64,000 nucleotides of DNA, from positions 1-64,000 of the forward strand of contig NZ_CP034782.1 in assembly GCF_006094435.1 (NCBI RefSeq), given 5' to 3'. Origin of the DNA: Pseudomonas sp. MPC6. Lineage in GTDB: Bacteria; Pseudomonadota; Gammaproteobacteria; Pseudomonadales; Pseudomonadaceae. Position 1 is the first letter of the stretch. The number at the start of each line of letters is the position of its first letter. Position numbers and translations under genes: made by a program. This document shows, in pieces, positions 1-8,855 of this stretch. The notes beneath the pieces were generated by a model. It did no database searches. It was given only the letters and a program-made list of their open reading frames with translations, and had not been told where the DNA came from.

Positions 1-149
1 TCGGCACACACAAGACCTGTGCTCAGTCGTGTTATCCGGGCCTAGCGGCCGTTGCACTTAACGGCCTGGGGATCAGCTTCTCGTTCCCCTTGCTTCACGG
101 GAAGACGCGACGAGGGGCGTTGGTGTTTGGGGTCTTGGCCATGCATCGT

Positions 150-605
150 GCGCGTCAGGGTTTTGTTAAGGTGCACTGCGCAAGCGAACTCGATTCGAGG
201 GCTGCTTGGTGAGTTTGGCATTGTCATCGCGCAAGGGATCCGCCATATCGCTGAGCGCTTGCCAGGCATTCTGGAGGATGGCGAGTACGGTCTACCCGCA
301 CCATTTCGGGAACTGATACAGCGCCTGGGCGAACATTTGAAGGAGCTGGATCGGCAGGTAGGTCAACTTGAACGGGAAATTCAACAATGGCATCGCGGGA
401 ACGTGGACAGTTGCAGGCTTGCAGAAATACCAGGTGTTGGGCCGATCACTGCGAGTGCCCTGATTGCTTCGGTAAGTGATCCAAAGAGCTTTGCCAATGG
501 CCGACAGATGGCGGCGTGGCTGGGGTTGGTGCCGCGACAGCACTCAAGCGGCGGCAAGTCGACGCTGTTGGGTATCAGCAAGCGGGGTGACTGCTATTTA
601 CGCAC
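150..605 (+). pseudogene. IS110/IS1111-family transposase remnant
   Basis: The translation from about 160 to 600 contains the conserved C-terminal half of IS110-type transposases. It has an 'RTAQANSIRGLLGEFG'-like helix followed by the helix-hairpin-helix segment 'LAEIPGVGPITASALIA' and 'GRQMAAWLGLVPRQHSSGG'. These enzymes use a RuvC-like DEDD catalytic domain, which would lie upstream and is not recognisable here. After the 'GDCYLRT' motif the reading frame breaks into a short tail and stops, where intact members continue for a few dozen residues. The copy is therefore truncated at both ends and dead. Identification as IS110-type is by motif memory and is fairly secure; the individual IS name is not. 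Confidence 0.75.
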
Positions 606-940
606 CCCTTGCATACGCACTGCGTGAACTCTGATCTGCGCGTCGATCAGGTCAAAACTGCCACCTGCGGAAAATGCCCAAACTGGCGATTGGTCGGCCC
701 TTACCCAAGGCTCACGCGCATGCCCAGTCGTCACTATGTTGGGTCTCTCTCCGCCAGACACCCATTCCACCCGTATTGTCGATGCCTACACGGCCCCCCG
801 CTTCCAAGGTTCCCTTTACGAGTGCGAGCCAAATGTGGCTGTTGTCATCAAAGGGGGAGAGGCTAACAGCGTGGCACTACTGGCTTTCAACCCAGACCGG
901 GGCCTGATGCGCGCTGGTTTTCACAATAACCTGGATAGTC
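606..940. other. No recognisable gene between IS remnant and origin
   Basis: Short overlapping open frames occur here, but none has a convincing ribosome binding site or family motif. It is probably decayed sequence left of the replication origin. Confidence 0.5.
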
Positions 941-950
941 TCTGTCCCAA

Positions 951-1526
951 ATGTGCCACTGTTAGTAGCCGGTAGGCCACCGTTCGAGTCTCGGGAATAT
1001 CACATGCATTGGCATAAAGCCCATAATTACGAGGCCAGGACGCCAAATGTGCCATCGTTAGTGCCCACACGGCTCGATTTCTGCTGAAATGTTCCAGCGT
1101 TTGAAACATACCCAGATGGCTGATTCTGAAATGTGTCAGCGTTAGGGTTTAAAGCCAGCCACGATTACAGACGATTTTCACTGTGAAAACAGTGTTGAAG
1201 CGAATGTTTAGGAACGCAGATACAGCTTTGCTACAGGGCCTGATAGGGGTAACCGAAGAGGTTTGTAGGGGCGATGGATAATGGAACCATCCTAATGTGC
1301 CATCGTTAGGGTTAGGCACGCGCTCCTAGCCCCTTGATCTGCTCAGAAAAACCTAATGTGCCATCGCTAGAGCATTGCTAAAGTGAACAGCTAGGAATAG
1401 CTATCAGAGGTTCCATCGTTCGAGTTGTGATGTGCCACGGTTAGAAGACGAGATGTGAAAATTACACCACTCAAATTCGATGGAGGCCTTTATTTACATG
1501 GGTTACAGGAGATGTGCCATCGTTAG
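951..1526 (+). repeat. Forward iterons
   Basis: Near-identical copies of ATGTGCCATCGTTAG start at 951 (CACTG variant), 1047 (perfect), 1131 (GTCAGC variant), 1295 (perfect), 1356 (CGCTAG variant), 1430 (CACGG variant) and 1512 (perfect). Degenerate copies start near 1089 and 1408. Spacing is irregular, from about 60 to 160 bp, unlike the tight 20-22-bp arrays of RK2- or F-type origins. Confidence 0.8.
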
Positions 1527-1566
1527 CGGTCAATTTCTCTAAGCGCGGCACATTTCGGGAGGATAT

Positions 1567-1852
1567 CTAACGATGGCACACAAATGCCCTAACCAAGGCA
1601 CATTTCACTAAGGCTGGCACAGCAGTGCTCTAAAGTAGGCACAAATGACACGAGCGATGGCACTGTTGGCCCTAACAGTGGCACATAGAATGGGCTGGAG
1701 GCCTTATAAACCGTGGCTTAGCGGGGTCCACTAACAAAGCTTCTAAAAAGCAGTAAAAAACAAAACAAGCTGTTGTTGGTTTTTTATCCTGACCAGGCTG
1801 AAGCAAAAGCGGAAAAGCAGGTCGTTCAGACAGAGCACTAACGATGGAACAA
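1567..1852 (-). repeat. Inverted iterons upstream of rep
   Basis: Inverse-orientation copies (CTAACGATGGCACAT) occur at 1567-1581 (14 of 15 bases), 1672-1686 (with AGTGG) and 1838-1852 (with GGAACAA). Degenerate copies lie at 1589-1603 and 1629-1643. A further forward half, GTGCCATCAC, overlaps the alternative GTG start of rep at 1911. The switch of orientation towards rep suggests operator function in autoregulation. Confidence 0.7.
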
Positions 1853-1943
1853 TTCGACTCTGAAGATGGCACCGAGAAAAGATTGACCCTATCTCAAACG
1901 TTCGGGTAGTGTGCCATCACAGTCACAAAATGGCACATTTGAG

Positions 1944-3386
1944 ATGGACACCTCTTCAGCTAGACCACGAAAAACACGGACACCGGATGCGCCAACTGGT
2001 GAGGGCCAAAGTCCCTCAAAGCGTAAACGTGCTCCGAAAATGCTGGTGGTCCGAGAGATTGAATCCTCAAAAGCTGTTGAACTGAGGAAAGCTGTCGAAG
2101 CCGTAACGATGCGAAACATCTCAACGACAAGCGATTTCACGTTCCTTCAACGCAAGCTATACAACACACTAACTCAGTTCGCCCAACAAAGGCCAGACAC
2201 TGAGATGGTCCACGATATCCCACTCAAATTGGTTGAAGAGAATGTGGGACATACGACCTCAAACAGTAGAGACTACCTGAAGAAAATCCTGAAAGGCATG
2301 ACCCAGGTACAGGTTGAGTTCGACTACAGAGGCGACAGCTTAGGCCGTAAAAGTGGTTGGGGCATAGCAAACTTGATTGCTGAGGCCTACATCCTCGACG
2401 ACAATCAGACTATCCGCTACTCATTTCCTGCTGAATTAAAACGCCGGCTACTCGATCCAACCATTTTCAATCTGATTGATCTGCGAATACAGCATCAGTT
2501 TACTAGTTACTCAGCTCTCACCTTACATGAGCACGTATCCCGATACTTCGGGTTCTCTCAGAAAGAAACCTTCCGCGAGCATTGGACCGTATGGAGCGTC
2601 CTGCTATCTGGTTCAGCAACCCCACACACTGAATTCCGAGACTTCAACAAAATGCTTGGCCGTGCCGTCGACCAGGTGAACAATGTTGAAGGCCGTTTCA
2701 AAATCGAAGTTGTCGTGACCAAAAATAACCGCAAGTATGACAAGCTTTGGTTCAAGCTTGAGACGCTGATGCAACCTGAACTCGGGCTATCTCCCCCCCC
2801 AGAGATTGTCGGCGCCGAACTGTCTAAGCGACTGAAAGCACTGTCCTTGAGTGCTAAGGACATCGAAGAGTTGGGGATGAATCACGATGAAGAGTACCTG
2901 CTGGCTCAAGCGGATTACACCGAAGCGCAGATGAAGAAAAAAGACTCGGTTGCCAGTCCTGCGGCTTACTTCAAAGCGGCCGTTACCAACAACTACGCCA
3001 AAGCGCCAACCAAGCAGAAACCGGCAGCCTCACCTGAGCCATCGACCTCTGCACCAAAACCGAAAAAGGCAACAAAAACGCCTGCTGCGACAACACCGAC
3101 CGCTCCGGCGAATCAAATGAATATCCTTCTCGAACAATGGGGTACGGCACAACGAAATGCCATTCGCGAAGAATTTACGGTGAAATCCCCAGAAGAGCAG
3201 CAGGTAGTGCTGGAGAAGTACGAGTCTCAACTCAAGAAGGATGTATTGGCTTACAAGCAATACAAATCGAAGGGAGTGAACTCTATGGTGCTGAACTGTC
3301 TTGTTGCGATCATTTTCGAAGATCGCTTCCAAGAGGCGCCTACCTCAGATCAATTGCTGCAATTTCTGTTGTCGGCAAGTAGTTGA
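1944..3386 (+). CDS. Replication initiation protein (Rep_3/RepB superfamily)
   Basis: The 480-residue product should initiate plasmid replication by binding the iterons upstream. The segment from 'VTMRNISTTSDFTFLQRKL' through 'EENVGHTTSNSRDYLKKILKGM' and 'IRYSFPAELKRRLLDP' to 'YSALTLHEHVSRYF' has the pattern of winged-helix initiators of the Rep_3 family, with a degenerate second half around 'FKIEVVVTKNNRKYDKLWFKLE'. The N-terminus is basic and disordered, and residues ~350-400 form a Pro/Ala/Thr/Lys-rich linker before a small C-terminal helical domain. I chose ATG 1944. An in-frame GTG at 1911 also exists, but it overlaps an iteron-like sequence. The gene stands alone. Regulation by the inverted iterons just upstream is likely. 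It does not resemble the ColE2-like RepA of the pPT23A plasmid family as I remember it. Confidence 0.85.
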   Translation: MDTSSARPRKTRTPDAPTGEGQSPSKRKRAPKMLVVREIESSKAVELRKAVEAVTMRNISTTSDFTFLQRKLYNTLTQFAQQRPDTEMVHDIPLKLVEENVGHTTSNSRDYLKKILKGMTQVQVEFDYRGDSLGRKSGWGIANLIAEAYILDDNQTIRYSFPAELKRRLLDPTIFNLIDLRIQHQFTSYSALTLHEHVSRYFGFSQKETFREHWTVWSVLLSGSATPHTEFRDFNKMLGRAVDQVNNVEGRFKIEVVVTKNNRKYDKLWFKLETLMQPELGLSPPPEIVGAELSKRLKALSLSAKDIEELGMNHDEEYLLAQADYTEAQMKKKDSVASPAAYFKAAVTNNYAKAPTKQKPAASPEPSTSAPKPKKATKTPAATTPTAPANQMNILLEQWGTAQRNAIREEFTVKSPEEQQVVLEKYESQLKKDVLAYKQYKSKGVNSMVLNCLVAIIFEDRFQEAPTSDQLLQFLLSASS

Positions 3387-3593
3387 GTCCAGGTGTAGTG
3401 CGCCAAAGGCGAGGGGCCTTAGCCCTTCGCTGATGCCATGCAGCCTGTGCGTTCGACTAGGCCCAAAAGCGATTCAGCAGTGAGGAATGGAGCATTTTCA
3501 ACATTTGTTCCATCACGAGAGTGATAACCGCATAGCATAGTAGTCACCAAGCCCAATGGGTAATGATCGCGAAGCCAATTCAGTTGGTCGATC

Positions 3594-3825
3594 GACTCGC
3601 TCCCGGACGCCGCCCTTGTGAACACGATGCTGGATGCCGCCGTCGAAACGGTGGCCCGCAACAGCAAACGGCCTGTCGTTCACTCAGATCGTGGCGCTCA
3701 CTACCGCTGGCCCGGCTGGTTATCGCGCAGGCTGATGCGAAGCTGATTCGTTCGATGTCGCGCAAGGGATGCTCGCCTGACAACGCGGCTTGTGAAGGCT
3801 CCTTCGGCGGGTATCGGGAGAGCCT
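3594..3825 (+). pseudogene. IS3-family transposase OrfB fragment
   Basis: Translation gives 'VVHSDRGAHYRWPGWLSR' and then, after a frame change near 3725, 'LIRSMSRKGCSPDNAACEG'. These carry the second Asp (HSDRG) and the Glu (AACEG) of the DDE integrase core of IS3-family OrfB. The first Asp, the N-terminal half and OrfA are absent, so this is a frameshifted remnant. No terminal repeats are recognisable. Confidence 0.75.
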
Positions 3826-3839
3826 GGGCCTCGCGGCAT

Positions 3840-4414
3840 AACAAGTCCAAGTTTTTTGCCCCACCCCACTTTGCCAAGATGCCGCTGACCCGCTGACCCG
3901 CTGACCTCGCGAACCATTGCCTATGTTGAATGTCCCGACTAGGAGGTAGGTCGGTGTTGCGTCGGCACATGGGTCAATTCGAAATTGGCGTCAATAGGCC
4001 CGGCGACATACCGACAGTTGCGCGGTGTGGTACAGGCCCGCCGTAAATTCCAGTTCGCCTGCTGATGAACGGGTTGGCAGCCAGACGGCCTGCAATCTAC
4101 ACAATATCAAACTGAATTCTTCACGCGGGTACCGAGGTGAGATTCCTAAAGATTCGCCATGAGCGGATTGGCTTGCCGCATTTCATGCATGCCATACGCA
4201 GAAAGATACCGACAGAGCCGTGTGGGCCGACCATGGAGGGACGAGTAGAAGCTTATTAGGAGAGTCTCGACATAAAGCAGCGAAATGGCCTGAGCCACTG
4301 CGAGAGGTAGAGCTATCTCAGTCAGGGACCCCTGATGTTCTCAGGAAATCCCCGGAGAAGATTCGGTCCCAGGAAACAATAGTGCAAATTTGCATCTTTA
4401 TGGCAGTTGCCATT
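3840..4414. other. No gene recognised
   Basis: About 570 bp with only short, compositionally unconvincing open frames lies between the IS3 remnant and the next possible gene. I see no repeat, terminator or conserved motif here. Confidence 0.45.
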
Positions 4415-4885
4415 TCAGTACAACGTTAAAGGAAGCAAGGTCAGGTCGCGGCTATCGTCGATAACGCTCCCGCCGCTGAAATGAATTCTGGCGATACGCT
4501 CCTTGCCGGCTCGACGCTTACGTTCGTTGCGAGTCTGGAGGTTTGGTATCTCGCCTTGCCCAACCAGGACAACCAGCTGATTCAGGTTTTTTTTTTCGGT
4601 ACCCGTAAAATTCTCAGTCACTGCGTTCAGGCGAAAGGAATATCCAGAAGGCCTAAGCGTGTAAAGGTCTTGCTCTGTGCTGTAGCGCGCGATCTGCGCC
4701 TGTGTAACCCGCAATCCGGCGTTTTCGATCTCAAGCTCACTCCACTGCTTCAGTGCAAGCGCGACGAAATGGCGGAACCCTCTCAGTTGGTGATCGCGAT
4801 CAAAGTCACTCAGCTTGCACACAGAAAATGCAGCGTTCTTGTACAACGTTGCCGCGTTGACCTGGCGAATCAACGTCGGTTGCAT
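4415..4885 (-). CDS. Hypothetical protein, possibly 5'-truncated
   Basis: The minus-strand frame of 156 codons has protein-like composition (charged helices around 'ALKQWSELEIENAGLRVTQAQIARY'), whereas the competing plus-strand frame at 4481-4924 is Cys/Arg/Leu-rich and looks like a shadow. An in-frame stop lies just upstream of the only Met, and there is no good Shine-Dalgarno sequence before 4885, so the true start may have been lost by a frameshift. No family is recognised. A run of ten T's at 4578-4587 on the plus strand (poly-A in the message) is prone to indels. Confidence 0.35.
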   Translation of the reverse strand: MQPTLIRQVNAATLYKNAAFSVCKLSDFDRDHQLRGFRHFVALALKQWSELEIENAGLRVTQAQIARYSTEQDLYTLRPSGYSFRLNAVTENFTGTEKKNLNQLVVLVGQGEIPNLQTRNERKRRAGKERIARIHFSGGSVIDDSRDLTLLPLTLY

Positions 4886-5150
4886 CGAAGGTCATGGTTG
4901 AGAGTCTTAAATGGATACCTATAGTCAGATTCCCATTGCCTTGGAAAAACCCAAATGTTGAGGTGAGAAGAAGACATCCTCTGGGAATTCGGTAATACCA
5001 CCCCCGCGCACAAAGCCTCATATGGTGGTGCTCTTCTTCTCTTCTGTGATCACGGTGCGTAGCGCCAGAGCGGTTGGGCAGGTTATGAGGTAAGGTGGAA
5101 TGTATGAATTACCCCGAATGAAGGGGTGGTATTATTGCGCAGGGTTCCTA

Positions 5151-6131
5151 ATGTCCGATACCGTCAAAGCCGCATATCAGGAACTATTGAGTTCTCTCGC
5201 CATTTTTGACGCCGCGTGGCCACACTTGGTTTGTGCCGGACAAGCTTGGCGGCTTCCACTCTTGAATACCCAGAAAACTCCATCGTTTATCCCTGTCAAA
5301 CACCTGACTGGCCTTGCGGCAGTGAATGCCAGTCGGGCAGCGTTCACTGAGTTCGAGCGTGATATTGGCCAAGCACCAGGAACTGTCATGCGGTTGCCGG
5401 GCTACTTCATCCTTAGCAGTTCTATCCTTGAACAGGGCAGAGCAGTCAACCGCTGCAAAGCAGCCCTCCAGGCTGCTATCGAAGCCGAGCGTGTCGCCCA
5501 AAATGTCTCGATAAGTCGGCGATCGCACATCATGCGCCGCGCCTTGGGTAACAATTTTTCCCTGAATCAACTCAAACGGTGCATTCAAGTTTTCGACGCC
5601 AACCCGCGACAGATTACGTTTACATGGGCCGGGCATACTTCCGGTAAAGAGAAAGTTGGGGTAGGGGGATTACGCGAGTACTTGCTTGCCGAGGCCCAAG
5701 GTCGCGCCCAGCGTGAAGGTGTTGCCATTGAGCAAACGCCCGAGTGGATGGACTTACGAGCCCTATCCAATCTGAGTGATGACGATGTGCTTGACCATCC
5801 CAAGCAGGTAGCACCTCACCCTCGGTGCATGCTTTGGTTCTCGGGAAGCAGCCGATACGACGCAATGGTTCACGCAAACCTTCCAATTTTCGTGCTCCAG
5901 GGCAACGTAGAACCCAAAGTGGTTGGCCTGAAAGACTTCGACAGCCAGGCGCGCACAGCCAAGCGGCCAGATCAAAAGAATCGTCGAGCAGCCCTACCAG
6001 GAGGGAGATTTTTTCTACCCAGTGATGAGCCTAAAACACCAGCAGCGAAGGAAGGCGCACAGCTCGCCGATATTGAATCGACCTACGGACAGAGCGAGAG
6101 CCTTCAAAATTCGAAATTGGCAAGGCCTTGA
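5151..6131 (+). CDS. tus: Tus-like DNA replication terminus-binding protein
   Basis: The 326-residue product aligns by eye with the Enterobacterial Tus protein along most of its length. The N-terminal helix 'YQELLSSLAIFDAAW' corresponds to the Tus start. 'MRLPGYF' (residues ~80-86) corresponds to the Tus 'VRLPGV' strand, and 'ALGNNFSLNQLKRCIQVFDANPRQITFTWAGH' (~131-162) corresponds to the Tus segment ending 'LRFGWANKH'. Tus binds Ter sites and blocks the replicative helicase from one side. I chose ATG 5151 rather than the ATG at 5100 because homology begins there. By-eye alignment does not place the E. coli lock residues Phe140 and His144 on identical residues, so its Ter recognition may differ. 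The C-terminal ~40 residues are disordered and extend beyond the Tus fold. The gene is monocistronic. No sequence matching the E. coli Ter core was found in the window by eye. Confidence 0.75.
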   Translation: MSDTVKAAYQELLSSLAIFDAAWPHLVCAGQAWRLPLLNTQKTPSFIPVKHLTGLAAVNASRAAFTEFERDIGQAPGTVMRLPGYFILSSSILEQGRAVNRCKAALQAAIEAERVAQNVSISRRSHIMRRALGNNFSLNQLKRCIQVFDANPRQITFTWAGHTSGKEKVGVGGLREYLLAEAQGRAQREGVAIEQTPEWMDLRALSNLSDDDVLDHPKQVAPHPRCMLWFSGSSRYDAMVHANLPIFVLQGNVEPKVVGLKDFDSQARTAKRPDQKNRRAALPGGRFFLPSDEPKTPAAKEGAQLADIESTYGQSESLQNSKLARP

Positions 6132-6282
6132 AGGGTTTGAGGTAAGAGCTTCGTTGGCGCAGGGAAATCCTGACGTTAAGGGTGATCGCGTTCCCTTAAA
6201 ATACGCGGACACCATCGCCCTTAATGCTGGAATTCGGAAGGTGTGTTGGCTGGACGTACCGATGTTGAAGGGTTATATCTAG

Positions 6283-6730
6283 GGTGTGTCCTCATTCTGA
6301 GTTAAGTGGCTGACGTATTTGATTTTTCGTGCGTTTGTGAGACTCTTTTCAACAGAGAGAAGGAGCACAGATGGCACGACACGCATTGAGCGATCCGATT
6401 TGGGAGCAGCTTCAAGTAACGATGAAAGCGAAAGGCTGCCATCGCTGGCCGAATGACTGGGAAGTGGTGGAAGCTATTCTCTGGAAACTCCGCACAGGAG
6501 CTCCATGGCGCGATGTTCCCCGTGAGTTTTGCCCTTGGAAGACTGCCTATAATCGTTTCAACCGCTGGGCAGCCAAGGGGCTTTGGGCTGATTTTTTTTT
6601 GAGCTACGAGGCGAAATTGATTCGGAGTGGGTATTCGCCGATGGAAGTTACGTCCGCGCTCAGAACTTGGGGTTGGATGTGTATCGCTGATGGCACACCC
6701 CAGGTGGTGCCCCCCTTAGCGCTGCTGTAG
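6283..6730 (+). pseudogene. IS5-family (IS427-like) element fragment
   Basis: The ATG at 6371 begins 'MARHALSDPIWEQLQ' followed by 'LRTGAPWRDVPREFCPWKTAYNRFNRWAAKGLW', the standard N-terminus of IS5/IS427-group transposases. A T-run at 6592-6599 shifts the frame; read in the next frame it continues 'GEIDSEWVFADGSYVRA', carrying the first catalytic Asp context (DGSYVRA). In this group the two frames are normally joined by programmed frameshifting. Here the second frame is lost after about 6680, so the element is truncated. The sequence GGGTGTGTCC near 6283 is a plausible left terminal repeat, not confirmed because the right end is missing. Confidence 0.7.
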
Positions 6731-6751
6731 CCTTCCCATCATTCGCTAGGC

Positions 6752-6800
6752 GAGTGGTCAAGTCGAATGCAAATGCCTGGTCAAGTGGAGTGCAATTTCC
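6752..6800. repeat. Solo end of an IS21-type element (direct terminal repeats)
   Basis: Two adjacent copies of TGGTCAAGT-x-GA-x-TGCAA occur at about 6752-6770 and 6778-6795. Short spaced direct repeats of this form are typical of IS21-family termini. No istA or istB accompanies them, so this is probably an orphan end left by deletion. Confidence 0.4.
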
Positions 6801-6963
6801 CAACAGCCTTAGAGCTTGGCATCAAGCGTTGCGCCATGAGGTCGACCAGATGAAAGCCGCCGGCCTGATCGATGGCGGTGAAGCGCATGAGCTGCGCGAG
6901 CTGGCCGTCGCCGCGCACAGCCATCACGTCGAAGACGCATTGACCCGCGAACTGAACCAATAA
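6781..6963 (+). CDS. Hypothetical small protein fragment
   Basis: The frame ends 'MKAAGLIDGGEAHELRELAVAAHSHHVEDALTRELNQ' with a TAA at 6961. The composition is helical and protein-like, but the 5' end runs into the IS-end repeats, so this is probably the C-terminal part of an interrupted gene. It is GC-richer than the plasmid backbone, like the next two frames, which suggests a common foreign or chromosomal origin. No function is recognised. Confidence 0.4.
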   Translation, partial: SSGVQFPNSLRAWHQALRHEVDQMKAAGLIDGGEAHELRELAVAAHSHHVEDALTRELNQ

Positions 6964-6974
6964 GAACCCTGGAC

Positions 6975-7190
6975 ATGATCAACACCGTTGACGGCGTTTG
7001 GCAACGACTGGCGCAGATTCGCACCCAATTGGCCGGCGCCGAAGCCGTCCTGGCGCGAATTCGCGCGAACGGCGACCCCTTGCTCTCCGAGAAAGAAGCC
7101 AGGACCCGGCTGTTGATCGAAGCCTTGGGCATCCAGGCCGAGGCCTTGGCGCAGCAACTAAGCTACGGGCCCGCCCGTATGCTGCACTGA
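6975..7190 (+). CDS. Hypothetical protein, coiled-coil-like
   Basis: A 71-residue product begins 12 bp after the preceding stop. It is almost entirely helical, with Ala, Leu and Arg heptad-like spacing ('LAQIRTQLAGAEAVLARIRANG'). No family is recognised. It appears co-transcribed with the preceding fragment. Confidence 0.45.
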   Translation: MINTVDGVWQRLAQIRTQLAGAEAVLARIRANGDPLLSEKEARTRLLIEALGIQAEALAQQLSYGPARMLH

Positions 7191-7234
7191 GCCGGTACCG
7201 AAAAAATTTGCTTCCCCCTGAAAGAAATCCCGCC

Positions 7235-7446
7235 ATGATTCAATCCAGCGATAAACCTGCACCCTTACCGGCGCCGCGCCCGGTGATTCTGGCCGAAGGC
7301 AGCGTGTTGGCCGTGCAGCGCTTGTGCAAGGCCAAGGCCGCGTATCTGGCCGGGCCGCGCAGTCGCGTGAGGAAAACGAGCGCCTGCAGGCGCAGTACTT
7401 CGACGCGGCGGTCCACCTAGGCGACTCCCTATTTTTACGCTTCTAA
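7235..7446 (+). pseudogene. Frameshifted hypothetical gene
   Basis: From ATG 7235 the frame reads 'MIQSSDKPAPLPAPRPVILAEG' and onward. At about 7366 one extra base moves the sensible sequence to the next frame, where it continues 'EENERLQAQYFDAAVHLGD' and ends at TAA 7444-7446. Restoring the frame gives about 70 residues. No function is recognised. It belongs to the same GC-rich block as the two frames upstream. Confidence 0.4.
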
Positions 7447-7515
7447 GCGGGTCAAAAGCCCGCTCTACGTTGAAATCTGGCAATTCCGCGGCATACCCAC
7501 CCACATCGCCACGTT

Positions 7516-8268
7516 TTACGAGAATTCACGCTCTGACACCTTCTGTTTGCGGAACAGAGCAACGCGGGAGGGTGAGACGCCCGCAAGCTTTGCCAACACT
7601 CCGTTGGTGACAAGGCCGAGTAGATGTTCGTAGCGAGCAAGGCGCGATACCCGCTGAAAGGGAGGGACGCCCAGGAACGCTTGCCGCTGCTCGACAACCG
7701 AAAAAGGGACACCTACAGCGCGGCTGATCTTTGCAGTGGACATGCGCCCAAACAAAGACTCGTAGCCGATCCACGGGCCAGGGCAATCCTTAATCGAGGT
7801 TTGCTTCGGTGACTCGGGCAACGGCGCCGCTGGCTCAAGCCCGAACGACTCACGCAACGCTTTGACGATAGCCATTGGCGCGTCTGCAAGGTTCGCCACT
7901 TCCTGGTCAGGTACAAGCCCCAGCAAGGCTTTGTACGGCCTGACTGGATGGCTTGCTGGGATCCTCTGCGTTCGTTGAATCGGTCGAGGCTTGGCCGGTA
8001 TTCCCTGTGCCTCCCGATAAGCCGTCACGCTGAACAGAGAAACACCGCTCAAACGGGCAACATATGTATCTGTTTGGATGCCCAGCAAATCTCTGAATGG
8101 CTCAATGAGCTGATCCACGGTAAAGGGAGCAATGCCAAACGCCATACGCCGACTCCGAATGCGATTCTTCGTCGTACCAACGAGCTTCGCCAATGTCTGA
8201 TCTTTCATCCGTCCCAGCTTGCAGTCGTACCACCTGGGCAAATCAATGAGCTTCCAATCAACAGCCAT
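7516..8268 (-). CDS. Protein of five degenerate HTH-like repeats
   Basis: The 250-residue product has no recognised full-length family, but its sequence is internally repetitive. Five units of roughly 40-60 residues share the pattern LLG-x-V-x-D-x2-VA-x-LAGVS-x2-SV-x3-R-x3-GI. Examples are 'LLGIQTDTYVARLSGVSLFSVTAYREAQGI' split around residues 60-90, 'LLGLVPDQEVANLA' and 'LLGLVTNGVLAKLAGVSPSR'. Each unit looks like a helix-turn-helix, with the turn at the AGVS position. A tandem array of such units would suggest a multi-site DNA-binding protein; that is inference. I chose ATG 8268 because AAAGGAACGT precedes it; an in-frame ATG at 8367 has no comparable site. The gene lies downstream of a decayed small operon on the same strand. 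Confidence 0.6.
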   Translation of the reverse strand: MAVDWKLIDLPRWYDCKLGRMKDQTLAKLVGTTKNRIRSRRMAFGIAPFTVDQLIEPFRDLLGIQTDTYVARLSGVSLFSVTAYREAQGIPAKPRPIQRTQRIPASHPVRPYKALLGLVPDQEVANLADAPMAIVKALRESFGLEPAAPLPESPKQTSIKDCPGPWIGYESLFGRMSTAKISRAVGVPFSVVEQRQAFLGVPPFQRVSRLARYEHLLGLVTNGVLAKLAGVSPSRVALFRKQKVSEREFS

Positions 8269-8855
8269 ACGTTCCTTTAAAGCTAATGCCATATCCGTGC
8301 TTGAGACAATGCAGCGCCATACACCAACAACCTTCTTTCCCACTTCGACCAGAACCAAATACTGCAACCCCTAAGGAGGACCGGCGACTATCGCGCTCGG
8401 CCCTGCTGTATTTGTCTACCCTTAGGAGACTGGTTGCATGTCACAGGTCCAACTGCCGAGGGCCCAGTTGGTGTTCACACCCTTTGGAATCTCTGCCAGC
8501 TCGAGGGAACAGACAGGTGCCCTGCAGCTTTGGAGATGGCTGTCGCTGTGTGCGACTCCCGCTTGGTGATCGTCACGTCGACTGCAGATGCCTGACTCCG
8601 TAGAACTGTGATGCGAAGGAGGATGCGGTAGACACTGGATGCTTTCTTTTGACGCATGCGTCTGAGCGGCTTGTGCAATGGCGATCAAGAGTGCTGCGCA
8701 GAGGATTTGCCCAGTCTGTCACCTATCGCCTGATCACGTGCCAGCCTGTCACGTTTGGTTACTCGCCTGAAAAGTTTCCCATTCATCAGCGACATATCCT
8801 GCATCGACCCCTGTCTGGAACCGTTCGTAGAACCACCCTGGATGCTCTTCTGTGT
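8269..8855. other. Possible decayed minus-strand coding sequence
   Basis: No intact gene is supported. A minus-strand frame from about 8654 to 8475 reads 'KASSVYRILLRITVLRSQAS' and looks more protein-like than its alternatives, but it lacks a clear start and a recognisable family. Confidence 0.3.

Larger units (their letters stand above)
945..1940. other. Putative plasmid replication origin (iteron region)
   Basis: About 1 kb without a convincing gene lies directly upstream of rep and is packed with copies of a 15-mer, ATGTGCCATCGTTAG. Forward copies lie between 951 and 1526, and inverted copies between 1567 and 1852. This is the architecture of iteron-controlled theta-replicating plasmids, where Rep monomers bind direct repeats to open the origin and Rep dimers bind inverted copies near the rep promoter to repress it. 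I see no perfect DnaA box by eye. The region 1690-1800 is A/T-richer than its surroundings and could be the melting site, which is inference. Confidence 0.75.

Noticed and set aside
609..975. Three overlapping plus-strand frames right of the IS110 remnant
   Set aside because: Pro/Arg/Cys-rich, no ribosome binding site and no similarity recognised; probably noise in decayed DNA.
4481..4924. Plus-strand open frame of 147 codons
   Set aside because: Cys/Arg/Leu-rich composition, no ribosome site, and the opposite strand has a more protein-like frame.
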